From assembly GCF_010993745.1 (NCBI RefSeq), contig NZ_WOTN01000003.1, positions 1,240,001 to 1,304,000 of the forward strand: 64,000 nucleotides of DNA, read 5' to 3'. The DNA is from Fodinicola acaciae (lineage in GTDB: Bacteria; Actinomycetota; Actinomycetes; Mycobacteriales; HKI-0501). Below the pieces are notes generated by a model. It saw only the letters and a program-made list of their open reading frames with translations. It was not told the origin of the DNA and ran no database searches. Of this stretch, positions 16,299-25,919 are shown one piece after another (within the stretch, counting starts at the first letter, position 1; the number at the start of each line of letters is the position of its first letter). A program made the position numbers and the translations under genes.

Positions 16299-17831
16299 TC
16301 AACGAGGTGCGGTGCCCGCCTCGAAGACCGGCGACTTGCGGTGCGACTCGTAGAGGAAGCCGCGCCGGCCAAGGCCGACACGGGTGCCCGGCGTGATGGT
16401 GATCGGCGCGTTGGGCAGTACGCGGATCCAGCCGTCGGCGCCGGGCGGGAACACGTACGTGCCGTTGGCCGAGCCGAGGTCGTTGACCTTCACGTCCCAG
16501 TCGACCAGCTCGATCATGGCGTGCGCGCGGGAGACCAGGCCCTCCGGGTCGTACAGCCGGACGGACCTGGCCCGGCCCTCGGCGACCTCCTGGTTGCGCT
16601 CGGGCTCGCGGCCGATCACATAGCTGGTGTCCAGCCGGAAGGTGGCGCCGTCGTCGAGCACCAGCACGCCCAGTGGCGGCCGCGGACCCGGTCGCGCGAT
16701 GTGCGTGAGCTGGACCATCGAGATGCCGCAGACGCCGCAGTACGGCGCGCGCGGGTCGTTGAAGTGGTCGTTCTTGCAGTAGATGCCGAGGACCTCGGGG
16801 TGGACCTCCTCCTCTTCCTCGGCGGCCTCCTCGCCGACCGGCAGCGGAGCCAACGGCGTGTCGTTGAGGCTCGCCTCCGGCCCGGCCAGCAGCACCGACT
16901 CGAACGGCTCGCTGCGGTCCACACCAGCCGCCGGACCCGGCTCGGCCGGCGGTGTCGGCATGTCCGGCATCGGGGTGGCCGGAGCGTCCAGCGGCACGGC
17001 CGCGACCGGCTCGTCCATCGGCGCAGCAGGCTCAGCCGGTGCCGGTGCCGGTGCCGGAGCCGGAGTCGGTGGTGGTGGCGGCGGAGGAGGTGGAGGCGCC
17101 GGAGTGGCGGCGGCCGGCATCGGCGACGAGAAGTCGTCGGCCGGTGGCGGCGAGGTGAAGTCCTGCACCGGCGGCGTGGAGAAGTCGTCGGACGGCGGAG
17201 CGGCGGTGAAGTCGCGCACCGGCTCCTCGTCCACGAAGGACGACGCGGCGACCGCGCCGGAGGTGGCGACCGCCTGCGCCGGACCGGCGGACGGCGTGAT
17301 CACCGGCTCCGGAGGCGGCGGTGGAGGCGGCGCGGCCGGCGTGGCCGGTGCCGGCGTACGCCGTGGCCGGCCGCCGCCCGGCTGCATGACGAAGCCGTCG
17401 GCCGGCACGACGCCGTCGTCCAGCCGGAAGCGCGTGGACGCGCCGGCGGCCCCCTTGCCCAGCGACGCGGAGATCGAGGTGGCGTCGGAGATGACCCGAT
17501 CGACCCAGGTCATCGCCTGGCTGCCGTCCAGCCGCACCTCGCCGCCGGCGGTGTTGGCGACCAGCATCGCGTCGCCGTGTACGAGCACGGCGACCTGGTC
17601 GCCGGTCGGACCGAAGGCCACCAGCGGCGGCGCGTCGTCCAGGCTGGAGAGCAGGCCGGCCAGCCGGCGGCCCAGCCGGCGGCCGTCACCACCCTCCGCA
17701 TCGACCGTCTCGAGCAGCTCCAGGAGCTGCTGGACGGCGTCGTCCGGCTGGGCCCCGAATAACAGGACCACGTCCCCCAATCGCGCCAGCACCCCGTTGC
17801 CGGGGGCCGGACGCACTGTCCAGCCGGTCAC
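16299..17831 (-). CDS. FHA-domain protein with zinc ribbon and Pro-rich linker
   Basis: 510 residues from a GTG at 17831 with GGGAGG 5 bases upstream. The N-terminal ~150 residues are globular (LARLGDVVLLFGAQPDD, DQVAVLVHGDAMLVANT). A long Pro/Ala linker of over 200 residues follows. Then comes a putative zinc ribbon (IYCKNDHFNDPRAPYCGVCG) and a classical C-terminal FHA domain (SYVIGRE, LVSRAHAMIEL, DLGSANGTYVF), which binds phosphothreonine. It is the last gene of a three-gene operon after a membrane protein and a flavoprotein. Substrates of the kinases at 6-10 kb are candidate partners, by inference only. Confidence 0.88.
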   Translation of the reverse strand: MTGWTVRPAPGNGVLARLGDVVLLFGAQPDDAVQQLLELLETVDAEGGDGRRLGRRLAGLLSSLDDAPPLVAFGPTGDQVAVLVHGDAMLVANTAGGEVRLDGSQAMTWVDRVISDATSISASLGKGAAGASTRFRLDDGVVPADGFVMQPGGGRPRRTPAPATPAAPPPPPPPEPVITPSAGPAQAVATSGAVAASSFVDEEPVRDFTAAPPSDDFSTPPVQDFTSPPPADDFSSPMPAAATPAPPPPPPPPPPTPAPAPAPAPAEPAAPMDEPVAAVPLDAPATPMPDMPTPPAEPGPAAGVDRSEPFESVLLAGPEASLNDTPLAPLPVGEEAAEEEEEVHPEVLGIYCKNDHFNDPRAPYCGVCGISMVQLTHIARPGPRPPLGVLVLDDGATFRLDTSYVIGREPERNQEVAEGRARSVRLYDPEGLVSRAHAMIELVDWDVKVNDLGSANGTYVFPPGADGWIRVLPNAPITITPGTRVGLGRRGFLYESHRKSPVFEAGTAPR

Positions 17832-18271
17832 ACAAACCTCCCGCCGCGGAACCGCCACCGGATGAACGGGACCCGCAACGGCCCGTTCGCGGTCAGCCAC
17901 TGAGCGATCCACACAATCACGAACAGGATGGTGAACGCCAGCCAAGGCACGTCGGCGCCGTTCATCCAGGGGATGAAGTCGAGCTTGACCAGGCCGAAGA
18001 TGAGCAGGCCCTCGTTGATGACGGTGGCCAGTCCGAACAGCGTCGGCCAGTCCTTCTCCCAGCGGAACTGCATCAGGAGGTGATAGAGCAGTTCCCACAG
18101 GATGCCGACCACGATGGTCAGACCGAGGATGGTGTACGTGGTGGCGTACTTCTGGCCGATGGTGCCGACCAGGCCAGGCAGGATCGGAGTGAGTACGAGC
18201 GTCCAGAACCCGCCGACGACCAGCAGCAACACGATCCGGACCTGGATTCTGCCGAAAAGGGTTGGCAGCAC
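17828..18271 (-). CDS. Small polytopic membrane protein
   Basis: 147 residues with about four membrane helices (VRIVLLLVVGGFWTLVLTPI, TILGLTIVVGILWELLYHLL, a third near LATVINEGLLIFGLV, and WLAFTILFVIVWIAQWL) and a basic C-terminal tail (RVPFIRWRFRGG). It starts 18 bases after the flavoprotein stop and overlaps the FHA start by 4 bases, so the three genes form one translationally linked unit. I do not recognise the family. It may anchor the two soluble partners at the membrane. Confidence 0.8.
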   Translation of the reverse strand: MLPTLFGRIQVRIVLLLVVGGFWTLVLTPILPGLVGTIGQKYATTYTILGLTIVVGILWELLYHLLMQFRWEKDWPTLFGLATVINEGLLIFGLVKLDFIPWMNGADVPWLAFTILFVIVWIAQWLTANGPLRVPFIRWRFRGGRFV

Positions 18272-18289
18272 TTTACGACTCCTACCTGT

Positions 18290-20167
18290 CTATGGCGCGC
18301 TGTTGAACAGCCACTTGAACCAGCCGACCGTGGACCTGATCGGACCGATCTTCTTGCAGAACCGGTGTCGCGCGAGCGAGTCGGCGATCTCCTGCGCGGC
18401 GATCTGCAACCCCAGGAAGGTGTCCACACCGGGGAAGTAGCCGCCGAGCGTCGCGGTGCCGGAGGCATAGAGCACGCCGTCGCCGCTGCGCGCACCACGA
18501 ACCTCGAAGTCGCGCTCCACGTCCAGCCTGCCGACCGGGTTGCGTCCGGCGCCGCCGTGGTCGAGCAGGTCCTTGATGACGCGGTGCTCGGCGATGTCGG
18601 CCTCCAGGCCGGTGCAGTCGATGATGTAGTGCGCCGGCACGTCCACCACCCCCTGCGGGGTCTCGACCCGGCTGACCAGCGTGCCGTCGGTGTGCGCGGT
18701 GACCTCGCGGACCTGGCCGGCCATCGTCACGTACCAGCCACCCTGGCGGCCCTCGCGCATCTGCCTCTGCCAGGACCGTCGCCACGGCGTGTTGGTGCCA
18801 CCCATCTCCTTGTAGAGACGCGCGCGGTCGGCACCTTCGGACTTGCGCACCTTGGCCTTCAGCTGGCCACCCCACACCGACTTCGGGTAGTTGAAGCCCT
18901 GGTAGGCGAAGCCGTTGCTGCCTTTGCGGCGGTTGAAGATGTTCTTGCCGTGCGACCCGGAGATGAACGTGCGGAAGATGTGCACGATCCGGGTTTCCAG
19001 GTTGTACTTCTTGCGGTCGTCCATCAGCCGCTGCAGCACCCGCGAGGCCACGATGCCGCCGCCGCGTACGACCACCGTGCCGGGACGCGTGCGGAGGAAG
19101 TCGTAGACGTGCTCGTGCGGCTCGTACGCGTTGACCACGTGCGTGAAGTCGCCGCTCTTGGTGCGGAACTCCTGCAGGTCAGGCAGGAAGCGCAGGCCCG
19201 GATAGCCGATCGCCATGTGGACGTGGCGCGCGCGGAAGGCGATGCGCTTGGTCTGCGAGGCACCTTCCGGCGGCGTCAGGATCACGAAGTAACCACCGCC
19301 GCGGCGGCGGCGGATCATCCGGACCTGACCCTTGACGATCATGTCGCGGAAGTTGATCCGCTTGAACTCGCGCTCCATGTTCTCGAAGACCATGCCGGCG
19401 CGCGGCGTGTAGAAGTCGTCCCAGACCGGCTCGACCAGCACCTGCCACAGCGCGCGCGGGCTCTTGTCCTTCCAGGCCTCCTCCAGCGCGTACGACGGGA
19501 AGCCCCAGATGTTGTCCGGCCGGGACGCCGAGTCCGACCGGATCCGCTCCGGCCGCGGGATCTGCGAGACGCGGGTCAGGTATTCGTAGGTCTGCCACGG
19601 AAAGTCGAGGTTGGTCAGCACCTTCATCTGGTTGGTCGGCACGCCGGCGACCCGCAGGTAGTCGACCGTGACGAAGGAGCCGATGCCACCGCCGACGCTG
19701 ACGAACGGCACGTCGTAGACCGGGATGGCGGCCTCGGCCAGCATCCCGTCCTCCCACCAGTCGTTGCGCAGGAGCGTGTCGGTGAGGTCACCGCTGCCAG
19801 GCGGCGCGCCTGGCGGGATCGGCGCCGGCGGCTCTTTCGGCTGCTGCTGCGGCTGGCCAGGCTGTGGCGGCTGTCCCGGCAGCGGTGGCGGCGGGAACGG
19901 CTGCTGGCCCGGAGGCGGCGGCGGATAACCCGGCTGGCCCGGCGGCGGTCCAGGCGGCGGATAACCCGGCTGGCCCGGTGGTGGCGGGTACGCCGGCTGA
20001 CCTGGCACCGGTGGATAACCCGGCTGCGGCGCCGGCGGGTAACCCGGAGGTGGTGGCGGTGGGTAACCCGGCTGTCCGGGCGGTGCCGGATAACCGGGCT
20101 GCGGCGGGTAACCCGGCGGTGGCGCACCGTGTCCCTGGCCAGCGCCGCCGGGATACTGCGTCGACAT
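18290..20167 (-). CDS. Flavoprotein-like oxidoreductase with long Pro-rich N-terminus
   Basis: 625 residues, ATG at 20167 with GGAG upstream. The first ~125 residues are tandem PGYPP/PGQPGYPP repeats, encoded by a DNA repeat at 19900-20150. The rest has two dinucleotide-binding motifs (PFVSVGGGIGSF and VVVRGGGIVASRVLQRL) and late motifs YIIDCTGLEAD and LYASGTATLGGYFPGVDTF. This resembles FAD/NAD(P)-binding oxidoreductases or N-hydroxylating monooxygenases, though the first glycine motif is unusually far into the protein. It leads the operon with the membrane and FHA proteins. Substrate unknown. Confidence 0.82.
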   Translation of the reverse strand: MSTQYPGGAGQGHGAPPPGYPPQPGYPAPPGQPGYPPPPPPGYPPAPQPGYPPVPGQPAYPPPPGQPGYPPPGPPPGQPGYPPPPPGQQPFPPPPLPGQPPQPGQPQQQPKEPPAPIPPGAPPGSGDLTDTLLRNDWWEDGMLAEAAIPVYDVPFVSVGGGIGSFVTVDYLRVAGVPTNQMKVLTNLDFPWQTYEYLTRVSQIPRPERIRSDSASRPDNIWGFPSYALEEAWKDKSPRALWQVLVEPVWDDFYTPRAGMVFENMEREFKRINFRDMIVKGQVRMIRRRRGGGYFVILTPPEGASQTKRIAFRARHVHMAIGYPGLRFLPDLQEFRTKSGDFTHVVNAYEPHEHVYDFLRTRPGTVVVRGGGIVASRVLQRLMDDRKKYNLETRIVHIFRTFISGSHGKNIFNRRKGSNGFAYQGFNYPKSVWGGQLKAKVRKSEGADRARLYKEMGGTNTPWRRSWQRQMREGRQGGWYVTMAGQVREVTAHTDGTLVSRVETPQGVVDVPAHYIIDCTGLEADIAEHRVIKDLLDHGGAGRNPVGRLDVERDFEVRGARSGDGVLYASGTATLGGYFPGVDTFLGLQIAAQEIADSLARHRFCKKIGPIRSTVGWFKWLFNSAP

Positions 20168-20236
20168 GTCTCTCCGAGCCCCCTTGCGGTTCAGTCGTTC
20201 TTTACTTTCAGCCTCGACTGGCAGCCTAGCCAGCCC

Positions 20237-20263
20237 GCGCACGTCCCTGAGGGGGACGCGCGC
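20237..20263. terminator. Hairpin downstream of mfd
   Basis: GCGCACGTCCC (20237-20247) and GGGACGCGCGC (20253-20263) form an 11-bp stem with one mismatch and a 5-base loop. It lies between the mfd stop and the flavoprotein start on the minus strand, and could end mfd transcription. No U-tract is seen. Confidence 0.5.
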
Positions 20264-20326
20264 TGAGCTGGCACAAATACGTGACGAACGATATCGATCG
20301 ATCAACTCGTGCCGGTCCGCAGGTCT

Positions 20327-23300
20327 CTACCCGGTCACCGCCGACAGCACCTTGGCGGCCCAGTCCAGCAAAGCAACGTCACGCAACGGCGTGCCACCGA
20401 CTCGTGCCGTGGTGGGCTGCGGGATCGAGACGGTGTTGACCGTCTGTTTGTACGCCGTTCCCGGATAAAGCCGCTGCAACCGCATCACCTTGGACTCCGG
20501 CAGCGGCCACGGCGAGAATCGGATCGTTCGGCCTTGCGCGGAAACGTCGGTGAGACCGGCGGCGCGTGCCAGCTGCCGGAACGCCGCGACGGCGAACAGG
20601 TTCTGCACCGGATCCGGCATCGGTCCATAGCGGTCGACGACCTCCTCGCGCAGCGCCTGCAGCTCCTCGTCGCTCTGTACGGACGCGAGCTTGCGATAGG
20701 TCTCCATCCGCAGCCGCTCGGCCGGCACGTACTCGTGCGGCAGGTGCGCGGTCACCGGCAGGTCGACCTTGACCTCGGCCTGCTCGACCTCCTTGTCGCC
20801 CTTGAACTCCTGGACCGCCTCGCCGACCAGCCGCACGTACAGGTCGAAGCCGATGTTGGCGACGTGGCCGGACTGCTCGCCGCCGAGCAGGTTGCCGGCG
20901 CCGCGGATCTCCAGGTCCTTCATCGCCACCGCCATGCCGGCGCCCAGGTCGGTGTTCTGCGCGATCGTGGCGAGCCGGTCGTGTGCCGTCTCGGTGAGCG
21001 GTTTCTCCGGTGGATAAAGGAAATACGCGTACGCGCGCTCGCGGCTGCGGCCGACCCGGCCGCGGATCTGGTGCAGCTGGCTCAGGCCGAAGGTGTCGGC
21101 GCGCTCCACCACCAGTGTGTTGGCATTGGGAATGTCCAGTCCCGACTCGACGATCGTGGTCGAGACGAGCACGTCGAATTCCTTTTCCCAGAATCCGACC
21201 ATCACCCGCTCGAGCACGTCCTCGTGCATCTGGCCGTGCGCGACCGCGACGCGGGCCTCCGGGACCAGCTCGCGTACGCGCGCGGCGGCACGCTCGATCG
21301 ACTCGACCCTGTTGTGCAGATAGAAAACCTGGCCGTCGCGCAGCAGCTCGCGGCGGATCGCCGCGGCCACCTGCTTGTCCTCGTACGCGCCGACGTAGGT
21401 CAGCACCGGATGGCGCTCCTCCGGCGGCGTGAGGATCGTGGACATCTCCCGGATGCCGGTCAGGCTCATTTCCAGCGTTCGCGGAATCGGCGTCGCGGAA
21501 AGCGTCAGCACGTCGATGGACGTGCGCATCTGCTTGAGATGTTCCTTGTGTTCCACGCCAAAACGCTGCTCCTCGTCCACAATGGCCAGTCCGAGGTGCT
21601 TGAAGCGCGTGCTGTTCTGCAGCAGCCGGTGCGTGCCGACGACGATGTCGACGCTGCCGTCGGCCAGCCCGTCGAGCACCTCGCGCGCCTCGGCGTCGGT
21701 CTGGAAACGGGAAAGCTGCTTGACGGTCACCGGAAACTGCGCCAGCCGCTCGGAAAACGTGGCGAAGTGCTGGCGGGCGAGCAGGGTGGTCGGCACCAGG
21801 ATCGCGACCTGTTTTCCGTCCTGCACGGCCTTGAACGCGGCGCGTACGGCAATCTCGGTCTTGCCATAGCCGACGTCGCCGCAGATGACGCGGTCCATCG
21901 GGAATGGCTTTTCCATGTCCGCCTTGACTTCCTCGATGGCGGCCAGCTGGTCGGGAGTTTCCGCGTACGGAAAGGCGTCTTCCAGCTCGCGCTGCCACGG
22001 GGTGTCGGGCGCGAACGCGTGCCCCTCGGTGGCCGTGCGCGCCGCGTACAGCCGGATCAGCTCGGCGGCGATCTCCTTGACCGCTTTTCGCGCTCGTCCC
22101 TTGGCTTTCTGCCAGTCGGCGCCGCCGAGCCGGTGCAGGCTCGGCGCCTCGCCGCCGACGTAGCGGGTCAGCTGATCGAGCGCGTCGGTCGGCATGAACA
22201 GCCGGTCGCCGGGCTGGCCGCGCTTGCTCGGCGCGTACTCCAACACCAGGTATTCGCGCTCGGCGCCGCCGATCGTCCGGCGGATCATCTCGACGTATCG
22301 ACCGACGCCGTGCTGCTCGTGTACGACGTAATCGCCCGGCTGCAGCTGCAAAAGATCGACCGCGTTGCGGCGGCGCGACGGCATCCGGTTGGTGCGGCTG
22401 GCGGTGCCGGTCCGCGCGCCGGTCAGGTCGGCCTCGCCGAGGACGGCCAGCCTGACCTGGTCGTCGAGCATGCCGCGGTCGATCGCGCCGGTGGTGACCA
22501 GCACCTCGCCGGCGCGCGGCGGCTCGGTGATCGCGGCGACCAGCCTGGCGCCGATCTCCTGCTCGCCGAGCACCTCGACCGCGCGCTTGGCCGGACCGTG
22601 ACCGGGGAAGACGAGCACCTGCCGCCAGCCGTCGGTGGAGCGGCCGTGGATGTCGGCGACCGCGCGCTCGATCTCGCCGTGATACGGCTCGACCGGATGC
22701 GTCGGCAGCGTCAACACCGTCGCCGTGTCATCGATGTCGGCGATCGTCGGGATCGCGACGTCGTACGCGTCGTCGTCATCGAGGTCGTCGGTCTTGACCT
22801 CGGTCGGCGCCTCGGCGAACGGGCTGACCGACCACCACGGCATGCCGAGCTGGATCGCCGTCGCGCGTACGTCCTGGAGGTTGTGGAAGGCGGCCGCGCC
22901 GAGGTCGATCGGCGCCTCTCCCCCGGTCGCCGCGGCGGCCCAGGACGCCTGCAGGAACTCCTCGCTGGTCGCCACCAGGTCGCGCGCGCGGCGCCGGATG
23001 CGCTCCGGCTCGACCAGCACGACGTGTGTGTCGGCCGGCATCTCGTGCAACACGAGCCGGAGGTTGTCCGAGCCGATCAGCGCCGGTGTCAGCGACTCCA
23101 TGCCGTCGACCGGGATGCCTTCTGCCACCTTGTCGAGCATCTCGGCCAGCGCCGGATGCTCCTGCGCCAGCTCGGCGGCCTTCGCGCGTACCTCCGGCGT
23201 CAGCAGCAGCTCGCGACACGGCGGAGCCCACAGGCCGTGCGTCGCGACCTCCAGGCTTCGCTGGTCGGCGACCGCGAAGTAACGGATCTCCTCGACCTCG

Positions 23301-23941
23301 TCACCCCAGAACTCGACCCGGATGGGGTGCTCCTCGGTCGGCGGAAACACGTCGAGGATGCCGCCGCGCACGGCGAACTCGCCACGCTTGCCGACCAGAT
23401 CGACGCGCGCGTACGCGATCGCGGACAGCCGCTCGACGACGTCCTCGAGGTCGGCCTCCTCGCCCTGGCGCAGCTGCACCGGCATCAGGTCGGCAAGGCC
23501 GGCCGGCTGCGGCTGCAGCACTGAGAGGATCGGCGCGCAGACGACGCTGATCGGCCCGGTCGTCGGATCGTCGTGGCTCGGATGCTTGAGGCGGCGCAGC
23601 ACCGCCAGCCGGCGGCCGATGGTGTCGGCGCGCGGCGACAGCCGCTCGTGCGGCAGCGTCTCCCAGGCCGGATACGAGACGACCTGGTCGGCCGGCAGCA
23701 GCTCGCCGAGCGCGGCGGCCAGGTCGTCGGCCTCGCGGCCGGTCGCGGTGACGGCGAGCACCGGCTTGCCAGCGCCGTTACGGTCGTTGGTCGCCGCCAA
23801 CGCGGCGATCGCGTACGGTGCCGCGACCGCCGGCGCGGTCAGCGACACCTCGGTGGTCTTGTTCTCGGCCGCCTGGACGGCCTCGGCCAGCGCTCCTTCG
23901 GTGAGCAGCGCGTCGAGGACGCCGGTGAGCGATCCGGCCAT
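20327..23941 (-). CDS. mfd: Transcription-repair coupling factor Mfd
   Basis: 1204 residues, normal for Mfd. The N-terminal UvrB-like part binds UvrA. The RNA polymerase interaction domain is near [15 protein letters not shown]. The translocase follows: [20 protein letters not shown] (Walker A), DEEQRFG (Walker B variant), [15 protein letters not shown] and [13 protein letters not shown]. The C-terminal regulatory domain is intact ([18 protein letters not shown]). It removes RNA polymerase stalled at lesions and recruits UvrAB. The ATG at 23941 has GGAGG 10 bases upstream. It is a single-gene unit in this view. Confidence 0.97.
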   Translation of the reverse strand: MAGSLTGVLDALLTEGALAEAVQAAENKTTEVSLTAPAVAAPYAIAALAATNDRNGAGKPVLAVTATGREADDLAAALGELLPADQVVSYPAWETLPHERLSPRADTIGRRLAVLRRLKHPSHDDPTTGPISVVCAPILSVLQPQPAGLADLMPVQLRQGEEADLEDVVERLSAIAYARVDLVGKRGEFAVRGGILDVFPPTEEHPIRVEFWGDEVEEIRYFAVADQRSLEVATHGLWAPPCRELLLTPEVRAKAAELAQEHPALAEMLDKVAEGIPVDGMESLTPALIGSDNLRLVLHEMPADTHVVLVEPERIRRRARDLVATSEEFLQASWAAAATGGEAPIDLGAAAFHNLQDVRATAIQLGMPWWSVSPFAEAPTEVKTDDLDDDDAYDVAIPTIADIDDTATVLTLPTHPVEPYHGEIERAVADIHGRSTDGWRQVLVFPGHGPAKRAVEVLGEQEIGARLVAAITEPPRAGEVLVTTGAIDRGMLDDQVRLAVLGEADLTGARTGTASRTNRMPSRRRNAVDLLQLQPGDYVVHEQHGVGRYVEMIRRTIGGAEREYLVLEYAPSKRGQPGDRLFMPTDALDQLTRYVGGEAPSLHRLGGADWQKAKGRARKAVKEIAAELIRLYAARTATEGHAFAPDTPWQRELEDAFPYAETPDQLAAIEEVKADMEKPFPMDRVICGDVGYGKTEIAVRAAFKAVQDGKQVAILVPTTLLARQHFATFSERLAQFPVTVKQLSRFQTDAEAREVLDGLADGSVDIVVGTHRLLQNSTRFKHLGLAIVDEEQRFGVEHKEHLKQMRTSIDVLTLSATPIPRTLEMSLTGIREMSTILTPPEERHPVLTYVGAYEDKQVAAAIRRELLRDGQVFYLHNRVESIERAAARVRELVPEARVAVAHGQMHEDVLERVMVGFWEKEFDVLVSTTIVESGLDIPNANTLVVERADTFGLSQLHQIRGRVGRSRERAYAYFLYPPEKPLTETAHDRLATIAQNTDLGAGMAVAMKDLEIRGAGNLLGGEQSGHVANIGFDLYVRLVGEAVQEFKGDKEVEQAEVKVDLPVTAHLPHEYVPAERLRMETYRKLASVQSDEELQALREEVVDRYGPMPDPVQNLFAVAAFRQLARAAGLTDVSAQGRTIRFSPWPLPESKVMRLQRLYPGTAYKQTVNTVSIPQPTTARVGGTPLRDVALLDWAAKVLSAVTG

Positions 23942-24245
23942 GGATTTCCCGCCTCCACATTGGCACGCACAAAGGCCCCCGGCCGCGGTCGACAGGGGGT
24001 GATGACCAAGAGCCTACCCAGTCCGTACGACATTCCCGCCGTCGAGCGGATGGCCGCAGGGACTCCCTGCGGCGTCTGTGGTGCGGTCGGTGCGAGGGCT
24101 GCCGTCGAGATGGGCTGCCGTCGAGATGGGCGCGGGGCTCACCCTCGTCGCGTTGGGTGGGTGGTTGGTTGGCTGCGCCCGCCGACGGGGAGAACGAGCA
24201 AGCCAGCCCCCGTTCTGGAAGCAACCCGTCCCACAACCGGGGGCG

Positions 24246-24341
24246 AAATGTCCGGTTCGCTAAACGATCATGGAGGTCTCGCGCCGTTCCATCGTTGTCA
24301 TGCCACGAGATCTCCATGATCGTTTTCAGAATCGGACATTT
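24246..24341. repeat. Long imperfect inverted repeat (36-base arms)
   Basis: Left arm 24246-24281 and right arm 24306-24341 pair around a 24-base loop. The inner 20 bases (AAACGATCATGGAGGTCTCG) pair with the right arm with a single G-T wobble, and the outer AAATGTCCG pairs exactly with CGGACATTT. It is too strong for chance. It could be a transcript-ending hairpin, a protein-binding cruciform or a miniature element. Confidence 0.75.
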
Positions 24342-24380
24342 AGCCCGCATGAGCGGGTGTGACCAGCGCCTCCGGGCAAG

Positions 24381-24421
24381 TTCTACCGATCGTAGAAGAT
24401 GTGGTTCTACGCTTTGTAGAA
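24381..24421 (+). promoter_or_regulatory. Two tandem TTCTAC-N5-GTAGAA operators upstream of cydA
   Basis: TTCTAC-cgatc-GTAGAA (24381-24397) and TTCTAC-gcttt-GTAGAA (24405-24421) are two perfect 6-bp dyads, centres 24 bases apart, ending 18 bases before the cydA ATG. They probably bind a dimeric repressor or activator controlling the cyd operon. The sequence is not the Rex box (TTGTGA-N4-TCACAA). A BlaI/CopY-like or MarR-like regulator is possible; none is encoded nearby. Confidence 0.7.
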
Positions 24422-24439
24422 GGACGAGGAGGTCGGCAC

Positions 24440-25909
24440 ATGGATGCGATCGACATCGCGCGCTGGCAGTTCGGGATCACGACCGTCTACCACTTCCTGA
24501 TGGTGCCGCTGACCATCGGCCTCGGGCTGGTGGTGGCCACGATGCAGACCGCCTACCTGCGCACCGGCAAGGACCACTACCGGCTGATGGTGGCGTTCTG
24601 GTCGAAGATCTTCCTGGTCAACTTCGCCATGGGAGTGGTGACCGGGCTGGTGCAGGAGTTCCAGTTTGGCCTGGCCTGGAGCGAATACAGCCGGTTCGTC
24701 GGCGACGTGTTCGGTGCGCCGTTGGCGATGGAGGCGTTGCTGGCGTTCTTCCTGGAGTCGACCTTCCTCGGCCTGTGGATCTTCGGCGCCGGGCGGTTGT
24801 CCGAGCGGGTACGGCTCGCGTGTCTGTGGACGGCGGTGCTCGGCTCGGTCGCCTCGGCGTATTTCATTCTGTGCGCCAACTCGTGGATGCAGCATCCGGT
24901 CGGCGTGGAGTTCGTCGCTGGACAGGTGCGGATGACCAGCATCTGGGCCGTACTCACCAACAACACCGCACTGGTCACGATGGCGCACACGATCGCCGGC
25001 TCGCTCGCGGTGGCCGGCTCGGTGTTGGTCGGCGTTTCCTGGTGGCACCTGCGAAAAGACGAGCATCCGACCTGGCGGCGGTCGCTGCGCTCCGGCGCCT
25101 ATCTGTCGATGGCGGCCTTCGCGGCGCTCGCGATTTCCGGTGACACGCAGGCGAAACTGATGTTCGAGCAACAGCCGATGAAGATGGCCTCGGCGGAAGC
25201 ACTGTGCCACACCGAAAAACCGGCGTCGTTCTCGGTCTTCGCGATCGGCGACGTGGCGCGGCCGGAGTGCGAGTCGGTGAAGTCGCTGACCGTGCCGTTT
25301 CTGCTGTCGTTTCTCGCGCACGGCGACCTGACCAGCGAGGTGCGCGGCGTCGAGCAGTTGCAGACGCAGTACGAGCAACGCTACGGCGACCGCTATCCCG
25401 ACAAGCCGAGTTTTGGCCGGTACGCCGGAAAACCGATCGACTACAGTCCGATCCTGCCGGTCACCTACTGGGGTTTCCGGCTGATGATCGGCTTCGGCGC
25501 GATCGCCGCCGGGCTGAGCGCGGTCGCGTTGTGGCTGACCAGGAAGGGCCGCATGCCGCGGTCGAAATGGCTCGGCCGCGCCGCGCTCGCCAGCGTCGCG
25601 ACACCGTTCCTGGCCAACATCGCCGGCTGGATCTTCACCGAGATGGGCCGCCAACCGTTCGTGGTCGCCCCGAATCCGAGCGGCATCGACGGCGTGTTCA
25701 TGTACACCGTGCAGGCGATGTCGCCCGGCGTGACGGCGACCGAGTTGCTGGTGTCGGTGATCGCGCTGACCAGCGTGTACGCGCTGCTGGCGGTCATCGA
25801 GCTGACCTTGCTGGCGCGACTCGTGCGGCGCGGTTTGGCGCCGTACCAGGAAAAGCCGGACGAAGACGACCGGCACTCGGTCCGCGACGTACTCAGTTTC
25901 GCGTACTAG
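24440..25909 (+). CDS. cydA: Cytochrome bd quinol oxidase subunit I
   Basis: 489 residues, ATG at 24440 with GGAGG 7 bases upstream. CydA features: RWQFGITTVYHFLMVPLTIG with the N-terminal haem-ligand His (about residue 18), FQFGLAWSEYSRFVGDVFGA, TFLGLWIFGAGRL, NSWMQHPVG, and the C-terminal GWIFTEMGRQPFVV. Subunit I carries the quinol site and the haems b558, b595 and d. It is the first gene of cydA-cydB-cydDC, and its leader holds the paired TTCTAC-N5-GTAGAA operator. High-affinity oxygen respiration is the expected role. Confidence 0.97.
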   Translation: MDAIDIARWQFGITTVYHFLMVPLTIGLGLVVATMQTAYLRTGKDHYRLMVAFWSKIFLVNFAMGVVTGLVQEFQFGLAWSEYSRFVGDVFGAPLAMEALLAFFLESTFLGLWIFGAGRLSERVRLACLWTAVLGSVASAYFILCANSWMQHPVGVEFVAGQVRMTSIWAVLTNNTALVTMAHTIAGSLAVAGSVLVGVSWWHLRKDEHPTWRRSLRSGAYLSMAAFAALAISGDTQAKLMFEQQPMKMASAEALCHTEKPASFSVFAIGDVARPECESVKSLTVPFLLSFLAHGDLTSEVRGVEQLQTQYEQRYGDRYPDKPSFGRYAGKPIDYSPILPVTYWGFRLMIGFGAIAAGLSAVALWLTRKGRMPRSKWLGRAALASVATPFLANIAGWIFTEMGRQPFVVAPNPSGIDGVFMYTVQAMSPGVTATELLVSVIALTSVYALLAVIELTLLARLVRRGLAPYQEKPDEDDRHSVRDVLSFAY

Positions 25910-25919
25910 GGCAGGAGCC

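Larger units (their letters stand above)
23942..24439. other. Divergent intergenic region between mfd and cydA
   Basis: 498 bases with no credible gene. It holds a perfect 16-bp tandem duplication (GGGCTGCCGTCGAGAT at 24096-24111 and 24112-24127), a very long hairpin (24246-24341), a small hairpin CCCGC-atga-GCGGG (24344-24357) and the double operator before cydA (24381-24421). Confidence 0.7.

Noticed and set aside
20309-23524. A 1071-codon plus-strand frame
   Set aside because: It runs antisense through mfd, whose family match is unambiguous; the translated product is Arg/Val/Asp-rich shadow sequence.
24381-24421. Rex operator upstream of cydA
   Set aside because: Half-sites are TTCTAC/GTAGAA with a 5-base spacer, not TTGTGA/TCACAA with 4; another regulator is more likely.
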